From: an uncultured bacterium
GTDB lineage: Bacteria > Verrucomicrobiota > Kiritimatiellia > RFP12 > UBA1067
NCBI GenBank assembly: GCA_902779075.1
Contig: CACZAK010000005.1
Span: 1 to 64,000, forward strand
DNA length: 64,000 nt
Reading direction: 5' to 3'
The notes below the pieces were generated by a model. That model was not told the DNA's origin. It did no database searches and saw only the letters and a program-made list of their open reading frames with translations. Position 1 is the first letter of the stretch, and each line of letters begins with the position of its first letter. Both the position numbers and the translations under genes were made by a program. This document shows, one piece after another, positions 48,873-56,907 of the stretch.

Positions 48873-49081
48873 CACAGCTTCTCCCACTTGCTCCAGCGGA
48901 AACAGGTGCTGGCGCCGCCGAACTTGCGACCGTCCCATGCGCGGCAGTTGACGGCGGGCAGAACTCCGCCAATGCGCACAAACTTGGGGTCTGCGCCCAC
49001 GAAAATGAGCTTCCGCGCGCCGCTCCACCAGCGGCACGTCGCGCACTTTTTCTGCGCTATCGGTATGTCAAGTTGCGCCAT
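48872..49081 (-). CDS. 69-residue cysteine protein, copy 2
   Basis: Nearly identical to the protein at 37,249-37,458 (only four substitutions by eye). Same four Cys (KKCATCRWW, VNCRAW, TCFRW). It is the first gene of the GrpE/Hsp70/HerA operon, coupled to the GrpE-like gene by TGATG. About 400 bp including gene, promoter and an upstream 'AAGTGTTATGGGGAAAAAT' stretch are shared with copy 1. Confidence 0.85.
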   Translation of the reverse strand: MAQLDIPIAQKKCATCRWWSGARKLIFVGADPKFVRIGGVLPAVNCRAWDGRKFGGASTCFRWSKWEKL

Positions 49082-49158
49082 TCTTTATCTCTTTCCTTCA
49101 CCGCGCGGAATGCCACCATTGCGGCTACATTCTTCACGGTTCCTCGGCGTTGCGTTGA

Positions 49159-49187
49159 AGTTTAGCACCTCTCTCACCCGCGCGCAA
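49159..49187 (-). promoter_or_regulatory. Promoter of the Hsp70/HerA operon
   Basis: TTGCGC (49,182-49,187), 17 bp, TAAACT (49,159-49,164). Duplicate of the promoter at 37,509. Confidence 0.75.
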
Positions 49188-49302
49188 GCACGAAGGCAAA
49201 ATGTACCTCACATCACAGCCAAGCAACCAACCGTTATGTAAGTAATACGCAGCAGAACACGAAGTGTTATGGGGAAAAATAAAAAAATTTCACGCCTCGC
49301 AC

Positions 49303-49899
49303 CTACTCCCCGTACGCAGCCTCGACGGCGGCGATCATGTGGTCAATGCGAAACTTGATCTGGCGAAGCGCATTGTGTGTAATTCCCAGGCGCGTGGCTA
49401 CATCGGCAGCTGGTTCGCCGTTGAGCGCGTAGGCGCGATACGCCGCCACCGTGCGTGGGTCCAGCATGGTCCGCGAAAGAACATGCTCAACGGCTGCGGC
49501 ATGCCGTGCCTCCATGAGATGCATGTCAACGTAGGCCGCCGCGTCGGGCGTCTCGTCAAGTATCTCCACTTCTTCGGCAGAGACTGTTTCCCCCACACCG
49601 CGTGCAAGGTTACGGCGATGCCGATCAATCAACAGACGGCGCACCATTGTTCCCAAATAGGCTCGGAAACGGCCCTTTTCCGGACGATATACTTCTGTGC
49701 GCAAGACGTTCACCAGTCGCACGAATATCTCCTGAACTACATCGTCCACGTCCGACGGCACCACGTCGCCACGTGCGCCGATGAACGCTCGGATCACCGG
49801 CGTGTACAGCTCAACAAACCGCGCCCATTCGGCGGCATCGTCGCCGTTTGCGTATTCGGCAATCTTGTGGAGCAAGGTTTTTGGGGTGTCGGGAAACAT
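49303..49899 (-). CDS. ECF-like RNA polymerase sigma factor
   Basis: 198 residues. Region 2: FVELYTPVIRAFIGARG, then DVDDVVQEIFVRLV (the DDVVQE box), then GRFRAYLGTMVRRLLIDRHRR. Region 4: LDPRTVAAYRAYALNGEPAADVATRLGITHNALRQIKFRI with the expected HTH. It fits the sigma-70 family, ECF type, as expanded in planctomycetes and relatives. It lies 61 bp after the Ser/Thr kinase gene on the same strand, with a repeat tract between. The kinase may control it by phosphorylation; inference. Confidence 0.9.
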   Translation of the reverse strand: MFPDTPKTLLHKIAEYANGDDAAEWARFVELYTPVIRAFIGARGDVVPSDVDDVVQEIFVRLVNVLRTEVYRPEKGRFRAYLGTMVRRLLIDRHRRNLARGVGETVSAEEVEILDETPDAAAYVDMHLMEARHAAAVEHVLSRTMLDPRTVAAYRAYALNGEPAADVATRLGITHNALRQIKFRIDHMIAAVEAAYGE

Positions 49900-49970
49900 A
49901 GTCGTTAGTGGTTAGTCGTTAGTCGTTAGTGGCTAGTGGTTAGTCGTTAGTCGTTAGTGGTTAGTCGTTA
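49900..49970. repeat. TTAGTCG/TTAGTGG heptamer tract
   Basis: About ten imperfect units of GTTAGTG or GTTAGTC between the kinase stop and the sigma factor ATG, reaching into the last codons of the kinase. No ribosome site is visible before the sigma factor start. Confidence 0.8.
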
Positions 49971-51445
49971 GGGTTGTCGGTTATCGAATGTTCAACCTCC
50001 ACCCTTCTGGAGAATGGGTCGTTGGGCGGCCAAGTCGTACTCCAGCCCTTAGCGGTGGGCTGGACGTGGTTGACGAGGTTGGTGGGCGTGCGCACGTATA
50101 TGCGCGTGCCGCGCGTTTCGGGCGCATTACCACCAAAATAGACGTGCAGAAGGTTTGAACACCCCCCGAAAGCCGCCTGCCCTACATCGAGGAGGCCTTT
50201 TCCAAATCGGACCTCGCGCAGGGCGAAACAGTCACCAAACACATAGCTTTCCAGATGTTTCAGCGAGTCGGGCAACGCAACCGTCTCAAGCTGCGGACAA
50301 CCGAAGAACGCGGCCGCATCGACCAATTCCACGCCCTCCTCCACCGTGACGTGCCGAAGATCCGGCCACCGTTTGAACTGATCGGCCACAACACGCTTCA
50401 TGGCGGCCTTCACAACAACTGAGGTCACGCCGCCAGGGTCGATGTCCTGCATATCCTGTGGGCTTGAAACCCACAGCACGCCCGGCGGTGGCTGGGCGGT
50501 TTCGCTACCCGTTCGCAATGCAATCAGCACCCCTGCCGCAAGGGCGCCTAGTCCAAGCAAAAACATCCACCGTCGGCGGCTTGTTCCATGCTCCACTCCC
50601 ACAATCGTGCGCATCGCCGGATCTTCAGAAAGGAGTCGTGGAAGATTCGTCTGCCAGAACGGGTCAAATGCAAGCAACAGGTCGAATGGAGACGTAGCCT
50701 TTCTTCCACCCGTATCCGCTGAACCCATCGGCGGTTCGTACCACATGCCCGTCAAAAGGCGGAAAAAGAGAACTCCAAGCGCATACCAGTCTGATGCCGA
50801 CGTCACGGGCTGTCCGGACCGCACCTCGGGCGCAAGGTAGAAATAGGTGCCCATCACTGGACGCGTACCGGTTGTCTGCCCCTCGATGAACGTTGTGGTT
50901 ACGTCCAGCCGATTGCGCAGTTTGTCGTCGAAGATGCGGGAGATGCCGAAGTCGGAGAGCACGGCATGGCCGCCATCATCAAGCAGTACGTTCTCGAGTT
51001 TTACGTCGCGATGCACAATGCCGCGCGCATGAAGATAATCCAGCTCGTCCACCAGCTCGCGGAACCAGCACAGGGCCTGTTCATTAGAGATGCCCCCGCG
51101 CCGACGCGCATCCTCCAGCGTTTCCGGCTCGCCATCTGCGTTCAACACGAGATCCATCGCAAACCAGGGATTTCCTGTCGACTCGTCCACGCCCACGTCC
51201 CGTACCTTCACAAGGTGCGGATGGTCCAGCACGGCCAGGATTTTCGCCTCGGCATGGAAACGTTTCTCGAAAAACTCCTGGTTTTTCGCACCGCCCGTGA
51301 AGAGCTTCAGCGCGAGATGCGCTCCGGCAGCGTCCTCCACCTCGTACACCGTCCCCATGCCGCCATGTCCCAGCGGACGCACAATGCGGTAAGCTCCAAT
51401 GTTACCAATGGCATAAGAGTCTGTCGCCGCTTTTTCCATGCGCAT
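49961..51445 (-). CDS. Ser/Thr protein kinase with leucine-rich repeats
   Basis: 494 residues. Pkn2-type kinase domain: YRIVRPLGHGGMGTVYEV (P-loop), ALKLFTG (VAIK Lys), GIVHRDVKLENVLL (catalytic loop) and LSDFGISR (DFG). One transmembrane helix (WMFLLGLGALAAGVLIAL, about 290). The outer part has BspA-type LRR_5 units (LETVALPDSLKHLESYVFGDCFALREVRFGKGL). A membrane sensor kinase is inferred. A TATACT lies immediately before the ATG at 51,445, so ATG 51,439 may be the true leaderless start. Confidence 0.92.
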   Translation of the reverse strand: MRMEKAATDSYAIGNIGAYRIVRPLGHGGMGTVYEVEDAAGAHLALKLFTGGAKNQEFFEKRFHAEAKILAVLDHPHLVKVRDVGVDESTGNPWFAMDLVLNADGEPETLEDARRRGGISNEQALCWFRELVDELDYLHARGIVHRDVKLENVLLDDGGHAVLSDFGISRIFDDKLRNRLDVTTTFIEGQTTGTRPVMGTYFYLAPEVRSGQPVTSASDWYALGVLFFRLLTGMWYEPPMGSADTGGRKATSPFDLLLAFDPFWQTNLPRLLSEDPAMRTIVGVEHGTSRRRWMFLLGLGALAAGVLIALRTGSETAQPPPGVLWVSSPQDMQDIDPGGVTSVVVKAAMKRVVADQFKRWPDLRHVTVEEGVELVDAAAFFGCPQLETVALPDSLKHLESYVFGDCFALREVRFGKGLLDVGQAAFGGCSNLLHVYFGGNAPETRGTRIYVRTPTNLVNHVQPTAKGWSTTWPPNDPFSRRVEVEHSITDNPND

Positions 51446-51451
51446 AGTATA
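51446..51451 (-). promoter_or_regulatory. -10 of the kinase gene
   Basis: TGA-TATACT followed directly by ATGCGCATG. Transcription would start at or near the second ATG (51,439). Confidence 0.5.
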
Positions 51452-51485
51452 TCACATTTCCTTACCCAGACCCGCGGCATTATGG

Positions 51486-51491
51486 TAAAAT
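51486..51491 (+). promoter_or_regulatory. -10 of the acyltransferase-like gene
   Basis: TAAAAT, six bases, then the ATG at 51,498; no ribosome site. Divergent from the kinase -10. Confidence 0.5.
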
Positions 51492-51497
51492 ATCGCC

Positions 51498-52868
51498 ATG
51501 GAAAACAACAGACGCCTTCTCTCGCTCGACATCCTCCGCGGACTCGACATGCTCCTTCTCACGGTCATCGGACCAGTTTTCTGGGCCGTGAACAAGGTAT
51601 GGGCAATGCCCGACGCCGTCCAGCTGCAGTTCAAGCACGCCTGGGGCGGCTTCACGCTATGGGACATCATCATGCCGCTCTTCATCTTCTCCTGCGGCGC
51701 CGCCGTTCCATACGCGCTGTCAAAACGTCTGGACGATGACGGCTGTGCGACCAGCGCGTTCTGGAAGCACGTATTCGGACGTTTCCTGCTCCTCTGGTTC
51801 TGCGGCATGCTCGTGCAGGGGAACCTCGCCTCGCTCGACCCGCTCAAGATCAGCCCCTACAACAACACGCTCCAGACCATTGCCGCCGGCTACCTGATCG
51901 CCGCTCTTGTGATGCTGATCCCCGTGCGCGCGCTTCGCGTAGCCATCCCCTTTATCCTTGCGGGAGCCTACGGCGCGCTCCTGCATTTCCTAGGCGACTA
52001 CACCGTGGACGGGAACCTTGCGCAGGTCATTGAACAGAACGTTCTCCACGCCATCCTGCCCGACGGCAGCGCGGCGTTCAAGACGCACGGCTACACCTGG
52101 TTCCTCACCACGCTCATGTTCGGCGCAATGGCGCTCTGCGGCGCGCAGTGCGCAGAGATCCTGCGCGGCAAATGGCCGAATGGGCGGAAAGCGGCGGCGC
52201 TCTTCGTCCTCGGCGGCCTCCTCCTCGGCGCGGGATGGGGGCTGACGCTCGCCGTTCCGTGCATCAAGCACATCTACACCGTGAGCTTCACCTGCCAGGC
52301 GATGGGCTGGTGCGTGCTCGCGCTCGCCCTTCTCTACGTGCTGACGGACATTCTCCCGTGCCGACGCGGCTGGTGGATCATCACCCTCTACGGGCAATGC
52401 GCCCTTACGGCTTACATGGCGACGCACTTCTTCAAGCCTGCGCTTGTAGCCTGCGAAAAAACGATCACGCAGGGTTTCCCACGCTACGTGGACAAGCAAT
52501 ACATGCCCCTCGCCGAAGCGCTCGTCACGACCATCATCCTCACGATCATCCTCGTCATCCGCCGTCGGCTGCGCGGCACACGCCCAGTGACCGAGGACTC
52601 CAGCACGGACGCTGAACCCTCTGTACCGCAGGCGTCGGGTACCGATGCCGCCCCTGCGTTCAAGAGCCAGCTGATGTCTGGTGCAATTGCCGACCGCTTC
52701 AAGATTCCCGGATTGGAAACCAAGCAAACCGCCGCGCCGCAAAGCGCGAACGAACCTGCTTCGCAGGCAACCCATGTGAAGACGAAACTCAAACTGCACG
52801 CATCGTCCGAGGAGACGCCGTCAGTGAGCCTCGAGCCAATTGTTCCCGACGCCGACCGAGACGTCTAG
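51498..52868 (+). CDS. NagX/DUF5009-like acyltransferase membrane protein
   Basis: 456 residues. RLLSLDILRGLDMLLLTVIGP is the family N-terminus (heparan-alpha-glucosaminide N-acetyltransferase-like, DUF5009), followed by GFTLWDIIMPLFIFSCGAAVPYAL and some ten transmembrane helices. The last 80 residues (SSTDAEPSVPQASGTDAAP onwards) are a disordered cytoplasmic tail not usual for the family. Members transfer acetyl groups to sugars across the membrane. The 3' end overlaps polA convergently by 48 bp. Confidence 0.85.
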   Translation: MENNRRLLSLDILRGLDMLLLTVIGPVFWAVNKVWAMPDAVQLQFKHAWGGFTLWDIIMPLFIFSCGAAVPYALSKRLDDDGCATSAFWKHVFGRFLLLWFCGMLVQGNLASLDPLKISPYNNTLQTIAAGYLIAALVMLIPVRALRVAIPFILAGAYGALLHFLGDYTVDGNLAQVIEQNVLHAILPDGSAAFKTHGYTWFLTTLMFGAMALCGAQCAEILRGKWPNGRKAAALFVLGGLLLGAGWGLTLAVPCIKHIYTVSFTCQAMGWCVLALALLYVLTDILPCRRGWWIITLYGQCALTAYMATHFFKPALVACEKTITQGFPRYVDKQYMPLAEALVTTIILTIILVIRRRLRGTRPVTEDSSTDAEPSVPQASGTDAAPAFKSQLMSGAIADRFKIPGLETKQTAAPQSANEPASQATHVKTKLKLHASSEETPSVSLEPIVPDADRDV

Positions 52869-55610
52869 CGGCACGCCGAGGTCCAGCGCCCCCTCCATCT
52901 CGCGCTTCACGATTTCCTTCACGCGCTCGACCTCGTCGCGCGGCGTGTCGAAAAGCAGTTCGTCGTGTATCTGGAGGATCATTTTCGCACGGAGGCCGGC
53001 ATCCTTGAACGCGCGGTCGACCTTGACCATTGCGACCTTGATGAGATCAGCCGCAGTGCCCTGTACGGGCGTGTTGATTGCGTCGCGCTCGGCTGCCTGA
53101 CGCACCGTCGCGTTACGTGACGAGATGTCGCGCAGCGTCCGGCGGCGTCCGAGTGCCGTCACGGCATAACCCGTCTCGCGGGCCTTCGCTATCGCGGTGT
53201 CCATGAACGCGCGAATCTTCGGGTAGAGGCGGAAGTACGTCTCGATCAGGTCGGCCGCCTCACGACGCGGCACCTGCAGGCGCTGCGAAAGGCCGAACGC
53301 GGAAATGCCGTAGATGATGCCGAAGTTGACCATCTTGCACTTGCGGCGCATGTCGTCCGTCACGAGCGGCGGCATCACGTCGTAGACGCGCGCGGCCGTC
53401 TCGCGGTGGATGTCGGCCCCGTGCGCGAAGGCGTCAAGCATCGTCTCGTCCCCGCTCATCGCGGCCATGATCCGCAGTTCGATCTGCGAGTAGTCGGCCG
53501 AGACGAGAACGTGGTCCGCATCGCGCGGGACGATGGCGGCGCGGATCATCTTGCCGCGCTCCGTGCGAACGGGGATGTTCTGGAGGTTCGGGTCGGAAGA
53601 GGAGAGACGCCCCGTCTCGGTGAGCGCCTGGGCGAACGTGGTGTGGACGCGTCCGTCAAGCGGGTCTATGCACTGCGGAAGCTTGTCAACGTATGTGCTC
53701 TTCAACTTCGCGCAGGCCCTGTACTCAAGAATCTGACGCACGACGGGGTGGGCGTCTATGACCTTCAGGAGAGTCTTTTCGTCCGTGGAGAAATGCCCGG
53801 TCGTCGTCTTTTTGGCGGCAGCAGAATCGATCTTCAGCTGTCCGAAGAGCAGGTCGCCGAGCTGCTTCGGGGAGTCGATGTTGAGGTCGGGGTTCCCGGC
53901 GGTAGTGCGAATGGACTCAGTAAGCGACACGATTTCCCTGTCCAGTTCAAGGCCGTAGGCGTGGAGCGCGGCGGTGTCGATCTTCACTCCTTCACGCTCC
54001 ATCTCCACAAGAATCGGCACAAGAGGCTCTTCACTCTCGGCGAGCGCCTGCAGCGCACCGGCGGAGGTAACTTGCGGACGCAGCACCTCGTCGAGCCGGA
54101 GCGTCACGTCGGCGTCCTCCGCCGCATAGTCGCGCACGTCTTCCGGCGGCAATTCCGCCATGTTCTTCTGCTGTTCGCCGCGTTTGCGCTCGCCGATCAG
54201 TCGCGTAATCGGAATCGGGTCGTAGCCTAGGTATTCGCGGGCGAGGAAATCCATGTTGTGGAACGCGGCGGCGTCGAGAACGTAGTGTTCGAGCATCGTA
54301 TCGCGCACTGTGGAGCCGAAACGGATGCCGTAGCGGGAAAGTACGGCCATGTCGAACTTCGCGTTCTGCGCAACGAGCGTCTTTCCGGGATCGGCGAACG
54401 CGGCCGCGAACGTGGCAACAAACGTGAGGGCGGCACCATGCCCCTCGCCGGCGGGCCGCGCGGCCTCGAAAAGATCCTGCGCGGGCGGGGGAGTTTCGGT
54501 AGGCAGGAGGTGGTCAGGCACGGCGACGTACCACGCCTTGCCAGGAGCCGTAGCGAAGGACATCCCCACGAGCCTGGCGGTGCGAGCATCGGTGGACGTC
54601 GTTTCCGTGTCGAAGGCGAACTTCGGGGCGGACTCCAACTCGTGCGCAAGCGCGGCAGCCTCGTCAAGCGTCTGCACGAGACGGTAGTCGTGTGGTACGT
54701 CCGCAAGCGTCTTGAAGGCGGGCTTCTCGGACTGGATGGCATCGTCGCCGAGGAAACGACGCGCGAGGGCGTTCAGCTCGAACTTCGTGCAGACGGCGCG
54801 GAGCTTCTCGGAATCGGGCTCCTGACGCAGAAAATCGTCAAAAGAGACGTCCAGCGGCACGTCGGTACGGATGGTCGTAAGGAACTTGGACATGCGGGCG
54901 TCCTCTGCTCCCGACGCGACTTTCTCGGCGAGTTTGCCTTTCAGCTCGGCGGCGTGGTCTATGAGGTTCTCCACCGATCCGTACTGGGCGAGCAAAGTGA
55001 TGGCGGTCTTCTCGCCCACCCCGCGCACGCCGGGGATGTTGTCGGATGCGTCGCCGGCGAGCGCAAGCCAGTCGATCATCTGCCGTGGCGAGGAGAGCTG
55101 CCAGTGTTCGCACACCTTCGCCTCGTCGTAAATCTCCGGATCCCCGCCGCTGCGGCCGGGACGGAACAAGCGGATGTGCGGCGCCACGAGCTGCGCGGCA
55201 TCTTTGTCCGGCGTGGCGAGATACACGTCGAACCCCTCGGCCGCCGCGCGCACGGCGAGCGTGCCCATCACATCATCCGCCTCAAATCCCTTCAGGCGCA
55301 GCACGGGGAGGCGGAGGGCCTCCGCGAGCTCGAACGCATAAGGGATGGAGGCCGCGAGGTCTTCTGGCATCTTCTCGCGCTGCGCCTTGTAGGGCGGGTA
55401 TGCCTCGTGGCGGAACGTGGGGCCGTCCGGATCCATCGCGAGCACCGCGTGCGTGGGGGCGAAATCCTTGAGGATGGAAGTCACGCCGTTCGCGAACCCG
55501 AACAGGGCGGACGTGTTGATGCCCGTCGACGTCAGACGCGGATTCCGCATGAAAGCGAAGTGTCCGCGGTAGAGGAACGGCATCAGGTCGATGATGAACA
55601 GTTTCTTCAT
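52821..55610 (-). CDS. polA: DNA polymerase I
   Basis: 929 residues, full length. 5' nuclease domain at 1-290 (LFIIDLMPFLYRGHFAF, LKGFEADDVMGTLA, GDASDNIPGVRGVGEKTA). The 3'-5' exonuclease keeps FAFDTETTSTDA (DxE), so proofreading should be active. Polymerase motifs: A LVSADYSQIELRIMA, B RRKCKMVNFGIIYG and C LQIHDELLFD. Repairs DNA and removes Okazaki primers. ATG 55,610 starts the conserved KKLFIIDLMP; TATACT lies 7 bases upstream, suggesting a leaderless mRNA. Confidence 0.97.
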   Translation of the reverse strand: MKKLFIIDLMPFLYRGHFAFMRNPRLTSTGINTSALFGFANGVTSILKDFAPTHAVLAMDPDGPTFRHEAYPPYKAQREKMPEDLAASIPYAFELAEALRLPVLRLKGFEADDVMGTLAVRAAAEGFDVYLATPDKDAAQLVAPHIRLFRPGRSGGDPEIYDEAKVCEHWQLSSPRQMIDWLALAGDASDNIPGVRGVGEKTAITLLAQYGSVENLIDHAAELKGKLAEKVASGAEDARMSKFLTTIRTDVPLDVSFDDFLRQEPDSEKLRAVCTKFELNALARRFLGDDAIQSEKPAFKTLADVPHDYRLVQTLDEAAALAHELESAPKFAFDTETTSTDARTARLVGMSFATAPGKAWYVAVPDHLLPTETPPPAQDLFEAARPAGEGHGAALTFVATFAAAFADPGKTLVAQNAKFDMAVLSRYGIRFGSTVRDTMLEHYVLDAAAFHNMDFLAREYLGYDPIPITRLIGERKRGEQQKNMAELPPEDVRDYAAEDADVTLRLDEVLRPQVTSAGALQALAESEEPLVPILVEMEREGVKIDTAALHAYGLELDREIVSLTESIRTTAGNPDLNIDSPKQLGDLLFGQLKIDSAAAKKTTTGHFSTDEKTLLKVIDAHPVVRQILEYRACAKLKSTYVDKLPQCIDPLDGRVHTTFAQALTETGRLSSSDPNLQNIPVRTERGKMIRAAIVPRDADHVLVSADYSQIELRIMAAMSGDETMLDAFAHGADIHRETAARVYDVMPPLVTDDMRRKCKMVNFGIIYGISAFGLSQRLQVPRREAADLIETYFRLYPKIRAFMDTAIAKARETGYAVTALGRRRTLRDISSRNATVRQAAERDAINTPVQGTAADLIKVAMVKVDRAFKDAGLRAKMILQIHDELLFDTPRDEVERVKEIVKREMEGALDLGVPLDVSVGVGNNWLEAH

Positions 55611-55617
55611 TTGGGAA

Positions 55618-55623
55618 AGTATA
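55618..55623 (-). promoter_or_regulatory. -10 of polA
   Basis: TGA-TATACT, seven bases, ATG. It lies between the aroA stop and polA and overlaps neither coding sequence. Confidence 0.55.
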
Positions 55624-56892
55624 TCACATAAGCGACAAAAGAAGCGGCTCAAATTCGGGAAAAGACTCGTTCAGGATTTCCGCGCCTTCAACCGATACGG
55701 GCGCGCGCAGGCCACAGATTGCCATCGACATGGCAAGTCGGTGGTCTCCATTCGCGCGCGCCGTGCCGCCCTTCAACGTGCCGCCGCGCACCGTGAAGCC
55801 GTCTGGGCGCTCCGAAACCTCTACTCCGAGCGCGCCGAGTTGCGTGACGATTGCCGCGATCCGGTCTGTCTCCTTGTAACGCAGCTCCTCTGCCTCCCGC
55901 ACGACGGTTTCTCCCTCCGCAAACGCGGCGACCGCAGCAAGCGCGGGGAATTCGTCGATCGACCGTACCACGAGGTCGCCCGCAATCTCCACGCCGTGGA
56001 GGGGCGCGGCCTCAAGTGTAACGTTGCCGATAGGTTCGCCGAACTCCACGTGTTCGCTCTCCGTGGATATGCGCGCCCCCATGGCAGAGAGGACATCCAG
56101 CACGCCCGTGCGGGTTGGGTTGAGTCCCACGTCCGACACGGTCACGCGGGAACCGGGCACTATGGCGGCGGCTGCCAGGAGGAATGCGGCAGAGGAGATG
56201 TCGCCGGGAAGAGTGCCGTCAAGTGGCTTGAGCGAGGTGGCGGGATGGACCGTCTCGGTAAGGCCGTTAGATACCACGGTCGCACCCATGGCACGGAGCA
56301 TGCGGGCGGTGTGGTCACGCGAGGGGCCGGGCTCATGCAGGGTAACGGGCGAGTCTGCGCCGAGGGCTGCGAGTTCCAAGCAGCTCTTCACCTGGGCCGA
56401 AGCAACCGGCAGCGTGTAGTCGATTCCGTGCAGCGGGGCTGGGGAGACTATGATGGGCGCATGACCGTCCGTCGTTGAAATAGAGGCCCCCATTAGGCGA
56501 AGCGGATCGGCTATTCGGTTCATCGGGCGCCTGCGGAGCCCAGAACTTCCATCCAAGACGGCTGATGATCGCGTAGCCGCCAGCGCACCAGCGAGCAGGC
56601 GTATCGTCGTGCCAGAATTTCCGCAATTTGCATCCACTCCGGAGCAAGGGAAAGGACGCATTCCGTTTCCAGTCAGGGTCAGGACTCCGTTTTCTAGGCG
56701 ACTCGGCACTCCCAGCGTCTCCAATGCACCGCGCATTGCGCGCGTCACACCGCTGTCGGGATAATTCCGAATTTTGGAATCGCCATCGGCCAAAGCGGCG
56801 AAGAGCACCACGCGGTGTGCAAGCGACTTGTCGCCTGGGAGCGTGACGCAACCCCGTAGAGGTCTGGCAGCCAGGGGTAGGGAAAGCGTCAT
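55624..56892 (-). CDS. aroA: 3-phosphoshikimate 1-carboxyvinyltransferase (EPSP synthase)
   Basis: 422 residues, normal length. LPGDKSLAHRVVLFAALADG (shikimate-phosphate and PEP-binding Lys), ANCGNSGTTIRLLAGALA, SSAFLLAAAAIVPGS, and DEFPALAAVAAFAEGETVVREAEELRYKETDRI are the family signatures. Catalyses the sixth step of the shikimate pathway, joining PEP to shikimate-3-phosphate. The stop is 13 bp before the polA ATG. It follows the exopolysaccharide kinase gene by 15 bp. Confidence 0.97.
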   Translation of the reverse strand: MTLSLPLAARPLRGCVTLPGDKSLAHRVVLFAALADGDSKIRNYPDSGVTRAMRGALETLGVPSRLENGVLTLTGNGMRPFPCSGVDANCGNSGTTIRLLAGALAATRSSAVLDGSSGLRRRPMNRIADPLRLMGASISTTDGHAPIIVSPAPLHGIDYTLPVASAQVKSCLELAALGADSPVTLHEPGPSRDHTARMLRAMGATVVSNGLTETVHPATSLKPLDGTLPGDISSAAFLLAAAAIVPGSRVTVSDVGLNPTRTGVLDVLSAMGARISTESEHVEFGEPIGNVTLEAAPLHGVEIAGDLVVRSIDEFPALAAVAAFAEGETVVREAEELRYKETDRIAAIVTQLGALGVEVSERPDGFTVRGGTLKGGTARANGDHRLAMSMAICGLRAPVSVEGAEILNESFPEFEPLLLSLM

Positions 56893-56907
56893 CGCCTGTC
56901 CTTCCAG

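Noticed and set aside
53406..55631. Long plus-strand frames opposite polA
   Set aside because: They are antisense shadows in GC-rich DNA; polA motifs are complete on the minus strand.
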